From assembly GCA_038025085.1 (NCBI GenBank), contig CM076145.1, forward strand, positions 16,961,000-17,024,999: a DNA stretch of 64,000 nucleotides. The letters are read 5' to 3'. Below, piece by piece: positions 46,701-58,114 of the stretch. The notes under the pieces were generated by a model that was given only the letters and a program-made list of their open reading frames with translations, did no database searches and was not told where the DNA came from. The stretch is from Tetragonia tetragonoides (taxonomy: Eukaryota; Streptophyta; Magnoliopsida; Caryophyllales; Aizoaceae). Every line of letters starts with the position of its first letter. Within the stretch, counting starts at the first letter, position 1. Made by a program: the position numbers and the translations under genes.

Positions 46701-49700
46701 TAGAGGGGTAAATGGAAGGGTCTACGTGCTGAACCGCAATGAAGCTGAAGCGAACCCGAATGTGATCGCTAGTACTTTTCTCGTTAACTCTCAACCTGCT
46801 TTTGTTTTGTTTGATAGTGGTGCAACATACTCTGTTCTTTCTAAGAGCTTTGCATCTAAGATAGGTTTAGAGCCTAGTTCTGTGTATAGTGCAAATATTA
46901 GGATGTCAGATGGAACGATTGTTAATTGTAAAGCGTTGTATGAAAAGTGTCCGATTAGGATAGCTGGTTCCGATTTGCCTGCGGATTTGATTCAGATGGA
47001 TTGGAAGGATTTTGACGTGATTTTGGGAATGGATTGGTTAGCCAAGTATAGGGCTAAGATTAAATGCTTTGAATAACGTGTGTCGTTGCGTGGACCGAAG
47101 GGTAGGAGGATTACCTACAAAGGAGTCGTGGTTAAGCCAAAGTTGAAGGTAGTGGCAACCAGGAAAGCAAAGGAGTGTATGACTAAAGGTGAAGAGATTT
47201 ACCTATTTCATGTAGTGGATACAAGTCGAGAAGGCGAAGTTTCAAAACCTATTCTAGTTGTTTCGGAGTACGCCGACGTCTTTCCAGACGAGATTCCAGG
47301 AATGCCTCCGCAACGCATTATCGACTTCACGATTGACTTAGCTCCAGGTTCTGCTCTGATCTCGAAAGCTCCGTATCGTATGGCTCCTGCAGAGATGAAA
47401 GAACTGAAAACGCAACTCGAGGAACTACTGGAGAAGGGATACATACGCCCGAGTGTATCGCCTTGGGGTGCTCCTGTTCTGTTCGTATGTAAGAAGGATG
47501 GTAGTATGAGACTGTGCATAGACTAACGAGAGTTGAACAAGATCACGATCAAGAATCGTTATCCACTTCCGAGGATTGACGACCTATTTGACCAACTTCG
47601 TGGAGCGACTGTTTTCTCCAAGATCGATCTACGTTCAGGATACCATCAACTCCGGATTTCCGAGCCTGACATTGAAAAGACCACGTTTAGGACGAGGTAT
47701 GGACACTACGAGTTCACGGTGATGCCTTTTGGGTTGACGAACGCACCTGCAAAGTTTATGGATTGTATGAACCGTACATTCCAGCCTTATCTCGATCAGT
47801 TCGTTGTTGTCTTTATTGACGATATTTTGGTCTATTCGAAGAACGCTGATGAGCACGAGCAACACTTGCGAACCGTTTTGGAGATTTTGAGACGACATCA
47901 GCTGTATGCCAAGCTGTCGAAGTGCGAGTTTTGGTTAGAAACTGTTTCGTTCTTAGGACATGTGGTGTCTAAGAGTGGAGTTGCTGTTGACCCGGAAAAG
48001 ATTAGAGCTATTATAGACTGGTCCGCACCGAAGAGCGTGACCGAGGTCAGAAGTTTTCTTGGGTTAGCTGGTTACTATTGTAGGTTTGTGAAAGGATTTC
48101 AAAGATAGCGCAACCTATGATAAACTTGATGAAAAAGACGATGAGGTTCGTATGGTCTGAGAAGTGTGAAGCTGCTTTTCAAGAGTTGAAGAAACGTCTT
48201 ACAAGCGCGCCGATTTTGACTTTGCCATCGGGAACTGAAGGGTACGAAGTCTATAGTGATGCGTCTAAGCATGGCTTAGGCTGTGTTTTGATGCAACATG
48301 GTACGGTAGTGGCTTATGCCTCAAGATAACTGAAGAAGCACGAGGATAATTACCCTACTCACGACTTAGAGCTCGCTGCTGTCGTATTTGCCTTGAAGAT
48401 TTGGAGACACTATCTTTATGGTGCTGCTGTTAAGATGTTTACGGACCACAAGAGTCTCAAGTACATATTCACGCAAAAGGAATTGAATATGCGACAAAGA
48501 AGATGGCTAGAGTTATTGACAGAGTACGACATCGACATACAGTATCATGAAGGGAAAGCTAACGTGGTAGCTGACGCTTTGAGTAGAAAGACTCGTCATA
48601 CATTGAATACGGCTTTCGTACTTCCGAAGGAGATCATTCGTGACTTACAGAGTCTTGACGTGGAGATTGTGCTGAAAGGTGACGTTCAATGTACCTTAGC
48701 ACACATGTTAGTTCGACCAACTTTGCTCGACGAGATCAAGGGTAAACAGAGTGCAGATGAGGATCTTCAGCGGATTCTACGCCACAAGGACGAGGGTAGA
48801 TCCGAGGACTTTTCTATTGGTCAAGACGGTGTCTTGAGATTTGGTGATCGTGTCTGTGTGCCGAATGACCCGGAGATCAAGAGTCAGATTCTGGGTGAAG
48901 CTCACAATACACCTTATTCTGTACATCCTGGTGGAGACGAGCTTTACAAAGACCTTCGCCAAATGTTCTGGTGGAAAGGTATGAAACAAGATGTCGCTGA
49001 ATTCGTGGCTAAGTGTCTGACGTGCCAGAAGGTCAAGATCGAACACAAGAGACCTGGCAGAATGATACAATCGCTTGAAGTCCCTACATGGAAATGGAAC
49101 TCAATTTCAATGGACTTTGTCATGGGTTTACCATTGACACAGAAGAAGAACAACGCCATTTGGGTAGTTGTGGATCGTTTGACGAAAGTTGCGAGATTCA
49201 TCCCAATGAATGACACTTGGGAAATGGAGAAGCTAGTGGATGCTTATGTTAAGGAAGTCATGAGACTTCATGGTGTTCCAGAGGATATCGTTTCAGATAG
49301 AGATTCGAGATTTCTATCACACTTTTGGCAGAAATTGCAAGAAGCTTTTGGAAGAAAATTGAAGTTCAATACTGCTTTTCATCTTGCGACCGACGGTCAG
49401 ACGGAAAGGACGATTCAGACCTTGGAGGATATGCTTCGAGCATGTGCTCTCGAGTATCAAGGCTCGTGGGATATACACATTCCGTTGATCGAGTTTTCTT
49501 ACAACAATAGCTATCATTCAAGCATTGATCGAGCGCCATAATAAGCATTGTATGGTAGGAAGTGTAGATCGCCAGTTTGTTGGAACGACATTAGTGAAAC
49601 TGCAGTTTTGGGTCGTGAGATGATCCAGCAGACCATCGATGTGGTCAAAGTTATTCAAGCGAAGATGCGTAGTGCACAAGATCGCCAGAAATCGTACGCA

Positions 49701-50141
49701 GATAGAGATCGTAGACCTGAAGAGTTTGAGGTAGGAAGCAAGGTACTTCTGCGAGTATCTCCTACCAAAGGTGTCATGCGTTTTGGTCGTAAGGGGAAAT
49801 AGAGTCCTCGTTACATTGGTCCTTACGAGATCCTGGAAAGGATTGGTGAGGTTACTTATCGATTAGCTTTACCTGTGGAACTTGCAAAAGTCCACAGTGT
49901 GTTTCATGTCTCTCAATTGAAGCAATACGTACATGATCCAACTCATGTCGTTCAACCTGAAACGATCGATCTCGATGAAAGTTTGACTTATGAAGAGTGT
50001 CCTATCAAGATAGTGGATCGCAAAGAGCGCTCAACTCGAACAAAGACTATTCCGATCGTCAAAGTCGTTTGGTCTCGACAAGGTCAAGAGAAAGCAACAT
50101 GGGAAGCTGAATCCATGATGCGCGGTACTAGTCCCACTTGA
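46701..50141 (+). pseudogene. Element B pol with chromodomain (broken)
   Basis: Protease LFDSGATYSVLS (about 46808) and FDVILGMDWLAKY; TAA 47074-47076; RT with [14 protein letters not shown] 47524-47526, [10 protein letters not shown] and FIDD (about 47815); frameshift near 48100; RNase H with YSDASKHGLG, stop 48327-48329, then [11 protein letters not shown] and DALSRKT. Integrase has the zinc region HPGGDELY to CLTCQKVK and an apparently intact D-D-E triad ([25 protein letters not shown]). Two adjacent TAA at 49539-49544 and TAG 49800-49802 follow. The last part, to TGA 50141, holds a chromodomain-like VKVVWSRQGQEKATWE. Chromodomains steer such elements to heterochromatin. Confidence 0.92.
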
Positions 50142-50176
50142 GTTTCGGGACGAAACTCCTTTTAAGGAGGGTAGAA
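50140..50176 (+). other. Overlapping hairpins and first polypurine tract, element B
   Basis: GAGTTTCG-GGA-CGAAACTC (50140-50158) and CTCCTT-TT-AAGGAG (50156-50169) share bases, so only one can form at a time. They are followed by the purine run AAGGAGGGTAGAA. Element A has the same pair before its 3' LTR. Confidence 0.7.
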
Positions 50177-50388
50177 TGTCACGCCTCGAAATTTCGTCTT
50201 TTTGCGTGTTTTGTTTATCGCTTTGCACGAATTGCATGTTCAAGCATTGCATGGTGCATGCTAGTCAACTTAGAATCACGATCGTACTTGCTCATCTTGC
50301 ATATGTTAGTGTCCTAGAAATTGTTTATACCTTCGTATAGGTAAACTCGTTTTGTTTTGGGAAACTCCTTTTAAGGAGGGTAGAATGT
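50152..50388 (+). repeat. 28-bp direct duplication of the polypurine-tract region
   Basis: A 28-bp sequence beginning GAAACTCCTTTTAAGGAGGG and ending TAGAATGT is identical at 50152-50179 and 50361-50388, 209 bp apart. The second copy abuts the real 3' LTR. Confidence 0.95.
50177..50360 (+). other. Probable remnant of a different LTR
   Basis: After the first polypurine tract the sequence reads TGTCACGCCTCGAAATTTCG, a start typical of gypsy LTRs, and continues about 180 bp without similarity to the start of element B's own LTRs (TGTGATACACC). Then the duplicated polypurine segment and the real LTR follow. Confidence 0.6.
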
Positions 50389-53087
50389 GATACACCAATA
50401 TTTTCTATGATTATTATATCGATTTATAAATGATTTGTAAATAGTTCGAAAATTAAATCGTATTATAAATGGTTTATAAATAGTTTCGGAGATTAAATCG
50501 TATATTCATTTAAGGATTCGATTTATTCAATTAAAGCCATAATAATATTAATTATTATTATGAGACTTTCATAAATGGTATTTATTAATTTTGAGGAGTT
50601 TAATTAAAATGTTTTATATATGAATAAGAATTATTCATATTATTTCAATTAGTTTTTAATTAGTTTTAATTAGTTTAATTAGCTTTTTAAATCAGAAAAA
50701 TTATAAAATTTATTCCTAAACCTAGTAGTATTTGACTTGGGTTGACTGAGGGCCTATATAAGGAAAAGGTGAGACAATTGATCAGTTTTGCAAACTGAGC
50801 CAAAACCCTCAAGCTCTCTTCTCTCTCTCACCGTCCACTCTCTCTTTCTCTCTCCTGCACCCGAGCTCTCTCTCTCCTCGCCAACCGCTCACTCGCCGAA
50901 AAACCGACCTCCCTCGCCGTCGGTAATGGCTCCCTTTTCTCTCTCTCTTTCTCTTTCTTTTTCTTTCTCTCTTTCTCTTTGCGTTTTCTTTCCCCCTCCC
51001 CTGTTTCGGCCCCGCGCCACTGCGAGCCACCACGGCGCCACCAGGACGTGCCTGGGTGGTCGCCGGTGATGGCCCATGGCGTCGGCTGGGCCCCCTGCTC
51101 TCTCTTCCTCTCTCTCGCTCGCTATCTCTTTCTCTCTCTCTCTCACGCTCGCAAACTCTTTCTCTCTCTCTCTCCTCCTCGCCGGTCACCGGCGAGCCAC
51201 CACTGCCGACCAAGGTGGTCGGTGGGTGGTGATGGTGGTGATGGGTCGGGTTATGGGTCCCATGCATGGTACCCGTGACCTAGACCTAGTTTTAAAGTTA
51301 GGGTTTCGTTTTTATATTTTTCGTAATTATTAATTCGATTTTCAGTATTTTCGATTTAATATTTTTATTTTTCTGCACTCATTAGGAATTGGAAATCGGA
51401 TTTTCAAAATCCTAGATTGGTTGAAATAAATCAACCAATTTAATAAAAATGACAGATTGGGATTTCGTTACTTTTTGTATTTTCTTATTTAATTAATACT
51501 GATTCGGTAATTATTTTTAATTAGGACCTAATGAGCAAGCGTGATTATTGTCGATTGGTTGGAGCATACTTGCTGTTGGTAGCATTGTAGTGGTAAGCGC
51601 TCATGCCTACCTTCTTCCAAAGCCCCATCAAAACTATTTTGATGTGTTATGTGCTAATTGGAAATTTATTGTGAATTTAATATGCAAAGTATGATTAAAT
51701 TATATCGTTGTTATTGTGAATTTATTAAGCATGGTTCAATGCTGTAAATATGAGTTATAATTAGCATGTTGATGTTAGCATGTTTTGGGAATTATATAGT
51801 TCCATATGATGATTATTGGACAATTGTTGAATAGCGAATTATTAATATTATTATGCTATTAATTATATGCTAATTGGTATGGGTATTATTGAGTGCTAGT
51901 GAGCACCTATATATTATCGTTGAATGTCTCTCGTGATTTGTGAATTTTTGGATATCATATTACCCTGCCGAAGTGCTGCCGAAATTTGGCTAGACATTAC
52001 TTGTCTTCATTATTGAATTATCGTCGTTATTGAATTAAAGCATGTTTAATTCTCATCGTATTGATTTATCATTATCGTCGTTATTTACTATTCATTGTCA
52101 AGAGCGTGAAAGGAATTAGTAAGTCGTGGTCTCGTAGTACCACTTATGTCAACCAATGCAAATTATGTGAATTGAATTAAATGAGAGTAAGACTCCTAAT
52201 GGATCCCTAGGAGTAGTCGAGCAATCGGGATTGCACCTAATGGTGTAGTTCAAGGGATGAGTGATTCCCAAGTTACTTATGGACACCTCGCAGTGTGCCT
52301 GGGACAGATCATTCCCCATTTAATAAGTCCTCTAGGCTCGTATAATTGTACTAGAGGTAGTGTGCACACTAGAGTCATTAAGTCCATGGCGTGATTGTAT
52401 CTTCGATGAACAGTATGGGTAATTGCTATTCTATTCGCTCTCTTACATCTCTCTAATCAAGACGGATTGTCTATGTCGTATTTCGTATGATCACTATACA
52501 AGAATTGCATGTAAAAGAATGTCGTTGTGCGTATGCTTGATTATATGCTTATGTGCGTATGCAAATGAATTTCAATGATTCTTCTAAAACCTCAGGTAAG
52601 GTTTGCGAAATGTTTTTACTGGGTACGGATGACGTTTGTTCAGTTTATCTGATTTTTGTTTCTCTTTTGTTTCTTTTCTTTTCTTCTGTATTTTGTTTCC
52701 GTCACGGAAACCAAAGTGCAGGTTTAGTTGATTGAGGACGTATAGCTTGGAAGGTAGAGTTGGCGTTGGTTTATAGAACTATTTCTGTTAAGATAGATCG
52801 TGGGATTATTTTTATTGGATTTCGCCCTTCGAAGGCAAGTTGTAATAAATTTAGTTTAATGGTTTTAGCTCACTATATAGACAGCTCTGATATTAACTGT
52901 TTAGTTTATTTAGTTCCTTAGTAAGCTCCTTTTGATGCCTAGTCTTTCTTTCTGCTTAGCATTTACTCCTTAGTGATAAATGTTGCAGTGACATTTTTCC
53001 CGGGTTCGGGACGGCTCAGCGGTGTCGAGTCGCGGACAGTGACGTCGATAGTTCCCAGAAAATCGTTGCGAATTCGGGAGTGTTACA
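50386..53087 (+). repeat. Element B 3' LTR (2702 bp)
   Basis: The longer LTR copy of element B, with TATA-like motif at 50755 and the CT/GC-rich island at 50815-51280. It ends GTGTTACA at the junction back into element A pol. Confidence 0.93.
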
Positions 53088-55072
53088 ATTGACCAGCCTT
53101 TGACTAATATTTTGAGTAAAACCACTAAGTTTGTATGGAGTTATAATGTGAGCAAGCATTTCAAGAGCTTAAGAAAAGACTTACTAATGCGCCTGTTTTG
53201 ACTTTGCCTTTTGATGGATAAGAGTATGAGGTTTACAATGATGCTTCGAAGAATGGATTGGGATGTTTTCTTATGTAGAATAGGAAAGTTGTAGCTTATG
53301 CTTCGAGACAGTTGAAACCTTATGAGGTGAATTATCCTACGCATGATTTGGAGTTAGCCGCTGTTGTCTTTGCACTTATGATTTGGAAACATTATCTTTA
53401 TGGGGCTGTTTGTAAGATTTATACTGACTATAAGAGTTTTAAAGTATATTTTTACTCAAAAGGAATTGAATATGAGACAAAGAAGATGACTTGAGTTGTG
53501 AAAGGACTATGACATTGAGATTAAGTACCATGAGGAAAAAGCTAATGTAGTTGCAGATGCACTTAGTAGGAAGACTAAGCATTCAGTTAATACTGCTATT
53601 GTTAATTCCTGACCAGATACTTAAGGATTTTCAGAGATTGGATTTGGAAGTTGTGAAAGAAGGAGAGACCCAGTTAGTTCTTTATGCTCTTACAATTAGA
53701 TCTACTTTGTTTGAGGAAATTAGAATTTTGCAAGAGACTGATCATAGGACTTTGCAGTTGAGAAAATCTTTAAGAGAAGGTAGAGCAAAAGGTTTTGAAG
53801 AACATGAGGATGGCAGTTTGAGATTTAAAGGTACATGGTGTGTACCTAGAAATAGAGATTTGAGACAAAAGATTTTGGCAGAAGCGCATAATACCCCGTA
53901 TTCAGTTCATCCGGGAGGTAATAAGTTGTATCGTGATTTGAGACAGTATTTTTCGTGGAAAGGTATGAAATGTGATGTTGCATGATTTGTGGAGAGATGT
54001 TTAGTATGTCAAAGAGTGAAAAGTGAACATCAGCGACTAGGAGGTCTAGTTCAGCCTTTAGAGATACCTAAGTGAAAATGGGAGTCAATTTCTATGGATT
54101 TTGTGACTGGATTGCCTACTACGACTAAAGGATTGAATTCTATTTGGGTTATAGTGGACAGATTGACTAAAGTTGCGAGATTTATTTCTATTAAAGATAG
54201 GTGGAGTATGACTCAGTTGGCAGAAGCCTATGTGAAGGAAATAGTGAGATTACATGGTGTACCTATGGATATAGTTTCTGGTAGAGATACGAGGTTCTTA
54301 TCGCATTTTTGGGAGAAGTTACAATCTGCTTTTCGGACGAAATTGAATTTTAGTTCAGCTTTGTGTTATGGAATTTCAAGGATCATGGAAGAAACATTTG
54401 CCTTTGATTGAGTTTTCTTATAATAACAGTTATCACTCGAGTATTGGACAAGCACCTTATGAAGCTTTGTATGGTAAGAAATGTAGAAGTCCTTTGTGTT
54501 GGGATGACATAAGTGAGACTATGCTTTTGGGTCCTGATATGGTGCATGAGACAATGGAACAAGTGAGAGTAATTAGGGAGAAAATGAAAGCAGCTCAAGA
54601 TCGTCAGAAGAGTTATGCAGATAAGAGACGGAGACCTTTAGAATTTAAAGTTGGTGATAAAGTTATTTTGAAAGTATCTCCTATGAAAGGAATTAAGCGA
54701 TTTGGGAAGAAAGGGAAACTTAGTCCGAAGTTTATTGGTCCTTATGAGATTTTGGAAAGAATCGAAAAAGTTGCTTATCGATTGGCTTTGCCGCCGGAAT
54801 TGGCTAATGTGCATAATGTTTTTCATGTGTCGCAACTCCGTAAGTATGTTTATGACTCGTCGCATGTGATTGAATCTGAACCCTTGAGGGTAGAAGAGAA
54901 TTTGAGTTATGAGGAACAACCTGTTCAGATATTAGACCGTAAAGATAAAATTTTGAGGAATAAAGTCACACCTTTGGTTAAAGTTTTATGGAGAAATCAG
55001 ACTGTAGAAGAAGCTACTTGGGAATCTGAGGATGATATGAGACAGCGTTATCCCCATTTTTTTGAAGGTTAG
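53088..55072 (+). pseudogene. Element A pol, RNase H to chromodomain (broken)
   Basis: It resumes at QPLTNIL, directly continuing the RT/RNase H linker broken at 41688. RNase H ([27 protein letters not shown]) has several stops. Integrase has VHPGGNKLY and MDFVTGLP, but VSGRD where VSDRD is usual (second catalytic Asp lost), and about 70 bp around 54363 are deleted, removing the QTER segment with the catalytic Glu. The last frame (54368-55072) includes EALYGKKCRSPLCW, the GPY/F-type region GPYEIL and the chromodomain-like VKVLWRNQTVEEATWE, ending at TAG 55072. Confidence 0.9.
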
Positions 55073-55079
55073 TTTGCTC

Positions 55080-55117
55080 AAGTTTCGGGGACGAAACTTC
55101 TTTTAGGAAGGGTAGAC
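55080..55117 (+). other. Overlapping hairpins and polypurine tract, element A
   Basis: AAGTTTCG-GGGA-CGAAACTT (55080-55099) overlaps CTTC-TTTTAG-GAAG (55097-55110), followed by the purine-rich AGGAAGGGTAGA next to the 3' LTR. The layout equals that of element B at 50140-50176. Confidence 0.7.
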
Positions 55118-58018
55118 TGTAATATACGAAAAATTTTAAACTTGTTTACTTGCTAATTAAATTCGCTTAGTGCTAATAATTATGTCTTCGTGACTAATGA
55201 TACTTAATTATCTTAACTGTGCATGTTATACCAATTGGGTATGATTTATTTGTTTTGGGTCAAGCTAGTATATGAAATCAGGTCTCGGGTTTGTGGGTTT
55301 GTGTGTTCGGTTTGTGGGCCGAAGCCCGTCTCTTTTTCTCTTCCAAACCCTAGCCCAACTGCACTTTCAATCCATCAAAATTCAGCATTTCAATCCCTTT
55401 TGAATTCTCTAGAATTGTCTTGAATCATCTTTGCACCTTGGCCATTAAGTAATAGAATTGTAATAGTAATTCTTGAACATAGTCAAGTACACTTAGCAAA
55501 TTCATTTGAGAATAATAATCTAGCCAAATCTTCTTTGTAGTGATTCATTACTCTTCTCAAAATATGTTTGATCTAAGTTCACAAGTTATTGATTTCTTTT
55601 GAGCATTAGCTAGAACACTTTATTCTTTTTGTTCTCTCTCCCTAACCGGTCACCATATCAACAACAACAACACTAAACATTTTCTCATATTCTCTCAATC
55701 ATTCTCTACTACTCTAAATCTTTTGGGAAGCCATTAGAGCTTGAGAAAGCTAAGACTAATCTCTAAAGTATAACAACGCTTGAACACTTATTCTTTTACA
55801 TATCCATTTCGGTTTTGAGCTTGTACAATCACATCTTGACTTTGTGTCTTGTTGTCTTCTTTAATCATTTTCGAACCAAGAACCTTTGGAAGATTTGCAA
55901 CAAACATCGGATTCCGGACCTTCAAGGCCGAATTTAGGGGAAGATTACTAAGGTGTATATTCGTATCTTTATTTCCCAAACTCTCTTCTAAATCACTTAA
56001 GAAAGATTGTGCATGAAAGATGACTTTGCTATAGTTATAAGTATTATTGTTGTGAAGTTTGTGTGAGTAAATCACCCAGAAAGATTAAGCTATAAAGAGT
56101 ATGTCAATTGATGTGTGAATTATGATTTTGGAACCTATGTATAAATTAAGCTTATTATTTTTGAAAGTATGCTTAAGAAGGGATTAAGCTAGATTTATTA
56201 AGTTATGTTAAAGCATGTGACTTTCGGACCTTACAAAGGTTAAGTATGAATTTGTGATAATTGCATGCTGAAGAAATCAAGTTAGATTAATTATTGTTTA
56301 TTTGTTAATGATGGCCGAAAGTGTTTAATTAAGAAAAGTATGTTTAATTAGTGGATCTATGAGTTTGAGCATATATAAGTGATATGGGTGAAGTTTATAT
56401 TATTTTCGAATGATTGCATGTGATTTATACTTAGTAAAGTTGATTTATTCACTAAGGAATGATTTTAGAAATAAGATGTGGTAATTATGAGTTAAAGTGA
56501 AAAATCAGAAAATTATTTTATTTGTGTTGCCTTGCTTGGCCGAAAGCATGTATAAAAAAAACAAGAAGAGTACATTGAGATTGGTTAATTTGTGAGGAGT
56601 ATTACTTAGATTATTAATATAGAGAATCATTATTTATTATTAATAGGTGTTAAAGCCTAGAGAGGAAAAAGGATTGAAAAGTCTTATTAGCGTTTTGGGA
56701 GCGTTTGTAAGTGTAAGTGCATGTCCATCGCTTTTCCCTTGTCTATAACTATTTACAAAAGTATGTGCTAAGTGCAAAACATGAGAATTATATGCTAAGT
56801 GCGAATTAAGCATGTTATATCATGAGCTATGTGAAGTATGTGAATTATTGAGCTATATGTGTATATTTATATTCGAAATGTGAAGAATGATGTATGTGAG
56901 AAGTATACAGAAAATAAAGCAAAGTAATGAAATTAAATAAGGAAGATAAAGTCATTAAAATACTTATCTAAGATATTATTAAGCTACATAAAGTATATGA
57001 GAAGCATAAGTGGAAGTATGAGAATGTTATACAGAAAGTAAGTACAGATTTGTACGTATACAGAAAGTGTGAGAATGATATAAAGAGAAAGTATTGAGAA
57101 TGATTCTGTTATGCAGATATGCATAAGTACTTTGAGTTTGAGTTGAGATTGAGATTATTCTTAGATTTGTGGTATGACCTCCAAAAGGGCCATTGGACGG
57201 TTTCTGGAGTACACGTTGCACGCGCATTATATATATTGATACAGAAATTATGATATGGCGATATTTAGGGCGATAGCCAGAAATGTGAATATGATATGAG
57301 GTGATCTCATGCCAAGGGAAGTAAACTCGGTCGTGTATCTCCCATACCACCTAACAGTTTTGCGAGAGTTAACATAATTTAGAAAAGATGAAAAGACAGT
57401 AAAATATAGAAAAGACAGTAAAAGACATGAAGACAATACCTTTAAAGGAGAACGTATCTAAGATGATACTATATGTGTATTCTTATCTATATTGACTATT
57501 ATTATTATTATTATGAATATTACTATCTGTTAAGTGCTATATGTATTTTAAAACATAAAACCTTGCATTTGATAAGGTGGTGTGTTCTTACTTAGTTTCC
57601 GCTAATTTTCTGTTTTCTGTGTTCTTTGCATATCCATATCTACACTTGCACGTGCATGTTGATGACGTGCAGTCGTTGGATGTTAATTGGGACGAGTGTG
57701 ATCGTGTTTTGAGGATACGCATGGCGTGGATTACGCTTCAGTTCTTTGTTGTAATAAAAACATAGTAATGGTGTAACGATAATTTGGATAGAAAGGTTGT
57801 TTGTAAGATATTACTATTTCAATTGAGATTTATAAGTTTATAAAATTGACTTTCGTTTTAGAGTTCAGTTCGTCTTTTGTTTTACTTCCTCTTTACCCCT
57901 TGCCTTGTGTTTGCCTTCGGGTGAGCACGGCGGTAGCGCTTTGGTTTTAGTACCACAGTTGGGTTATTTTATATTATTCCGCACTCTGATTAAGTGGTAT
58001 CAAAATTGGGGCGTTACA
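55118..58018 (+). repeat. Element A 3' LTR (2901 bp)
   Basis: The full-length LTR copy. It contains the segment at about 56964-57441 that the 5' copy has lost, and ends GGGGCGTTACA. Confidence 0.93.
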
Positions 58019-58085
58019 TCAACCAACAATCCCTTTATAAACTGAGCATGATCAAACAGTTTTAATCACTTTGAGTATATACTGA

Positions 58086-58114
58086 ACTAGTGTTTTTACC
58101 CGTGCGATGCACGG
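58086..58114 (+). repeat. Short CCCGTGC-type repeat, copy 4
   Basis: ACTAGTGTTTTTACCCGTGC followed by GATGCACGG. This copy shows the best palindrome, CCGTGC-GAT-GCACGG. Confidence 0.6.

Larger units (their letters stand above)
41689..53087 (+). mobile_element. Gypsy chromovirus B, nested in element A
   Basis: LTRs at 41689-43754 and 50386-53087 start TGTGATAC and end GTGTTACA. The flanks ATTGC (41684-41688) and ATTGA (53088-53092) differ at one base. It carries a tRNA-iMet primer site, pre-gag ORF, gag, protease, RT, RNase H, integrase and a chromodomain-like end. Six nonsense sites and a frameshift break gag-pol. The coding part is visibly richer in G and C than element A's and than its own LTRs, and a second LTR-like start remains before the 3' LTR, so the element looks chimeric. 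Confidence 0.93.
35119..58018 (+). mobile_element. Gypsy chromovirus A (Tekay/Del-like), split by element B
   Basis: LTRs at 35119-37569 and 55118-58018 begin TGTAATATACG and end GGGGCGTTACA. The flanking pentamers TCCAC (35114-35118) and TCAAC (58019-58023) differ at one base and are the likely target duplication. Inside are a primer site, a pre-gag ORF, gag, protease, RT, RNase H, integrase and a C-terminal chromodomain-like segment. The order RT-RNase H-integrase marks Ty3/gypsy. Element B (11.4 kb) sits in pol between RT and RNase H. Without B the element is about 11.5 kb. Several stops and a deletion in integrase make it defective. Confidence 0.93.
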
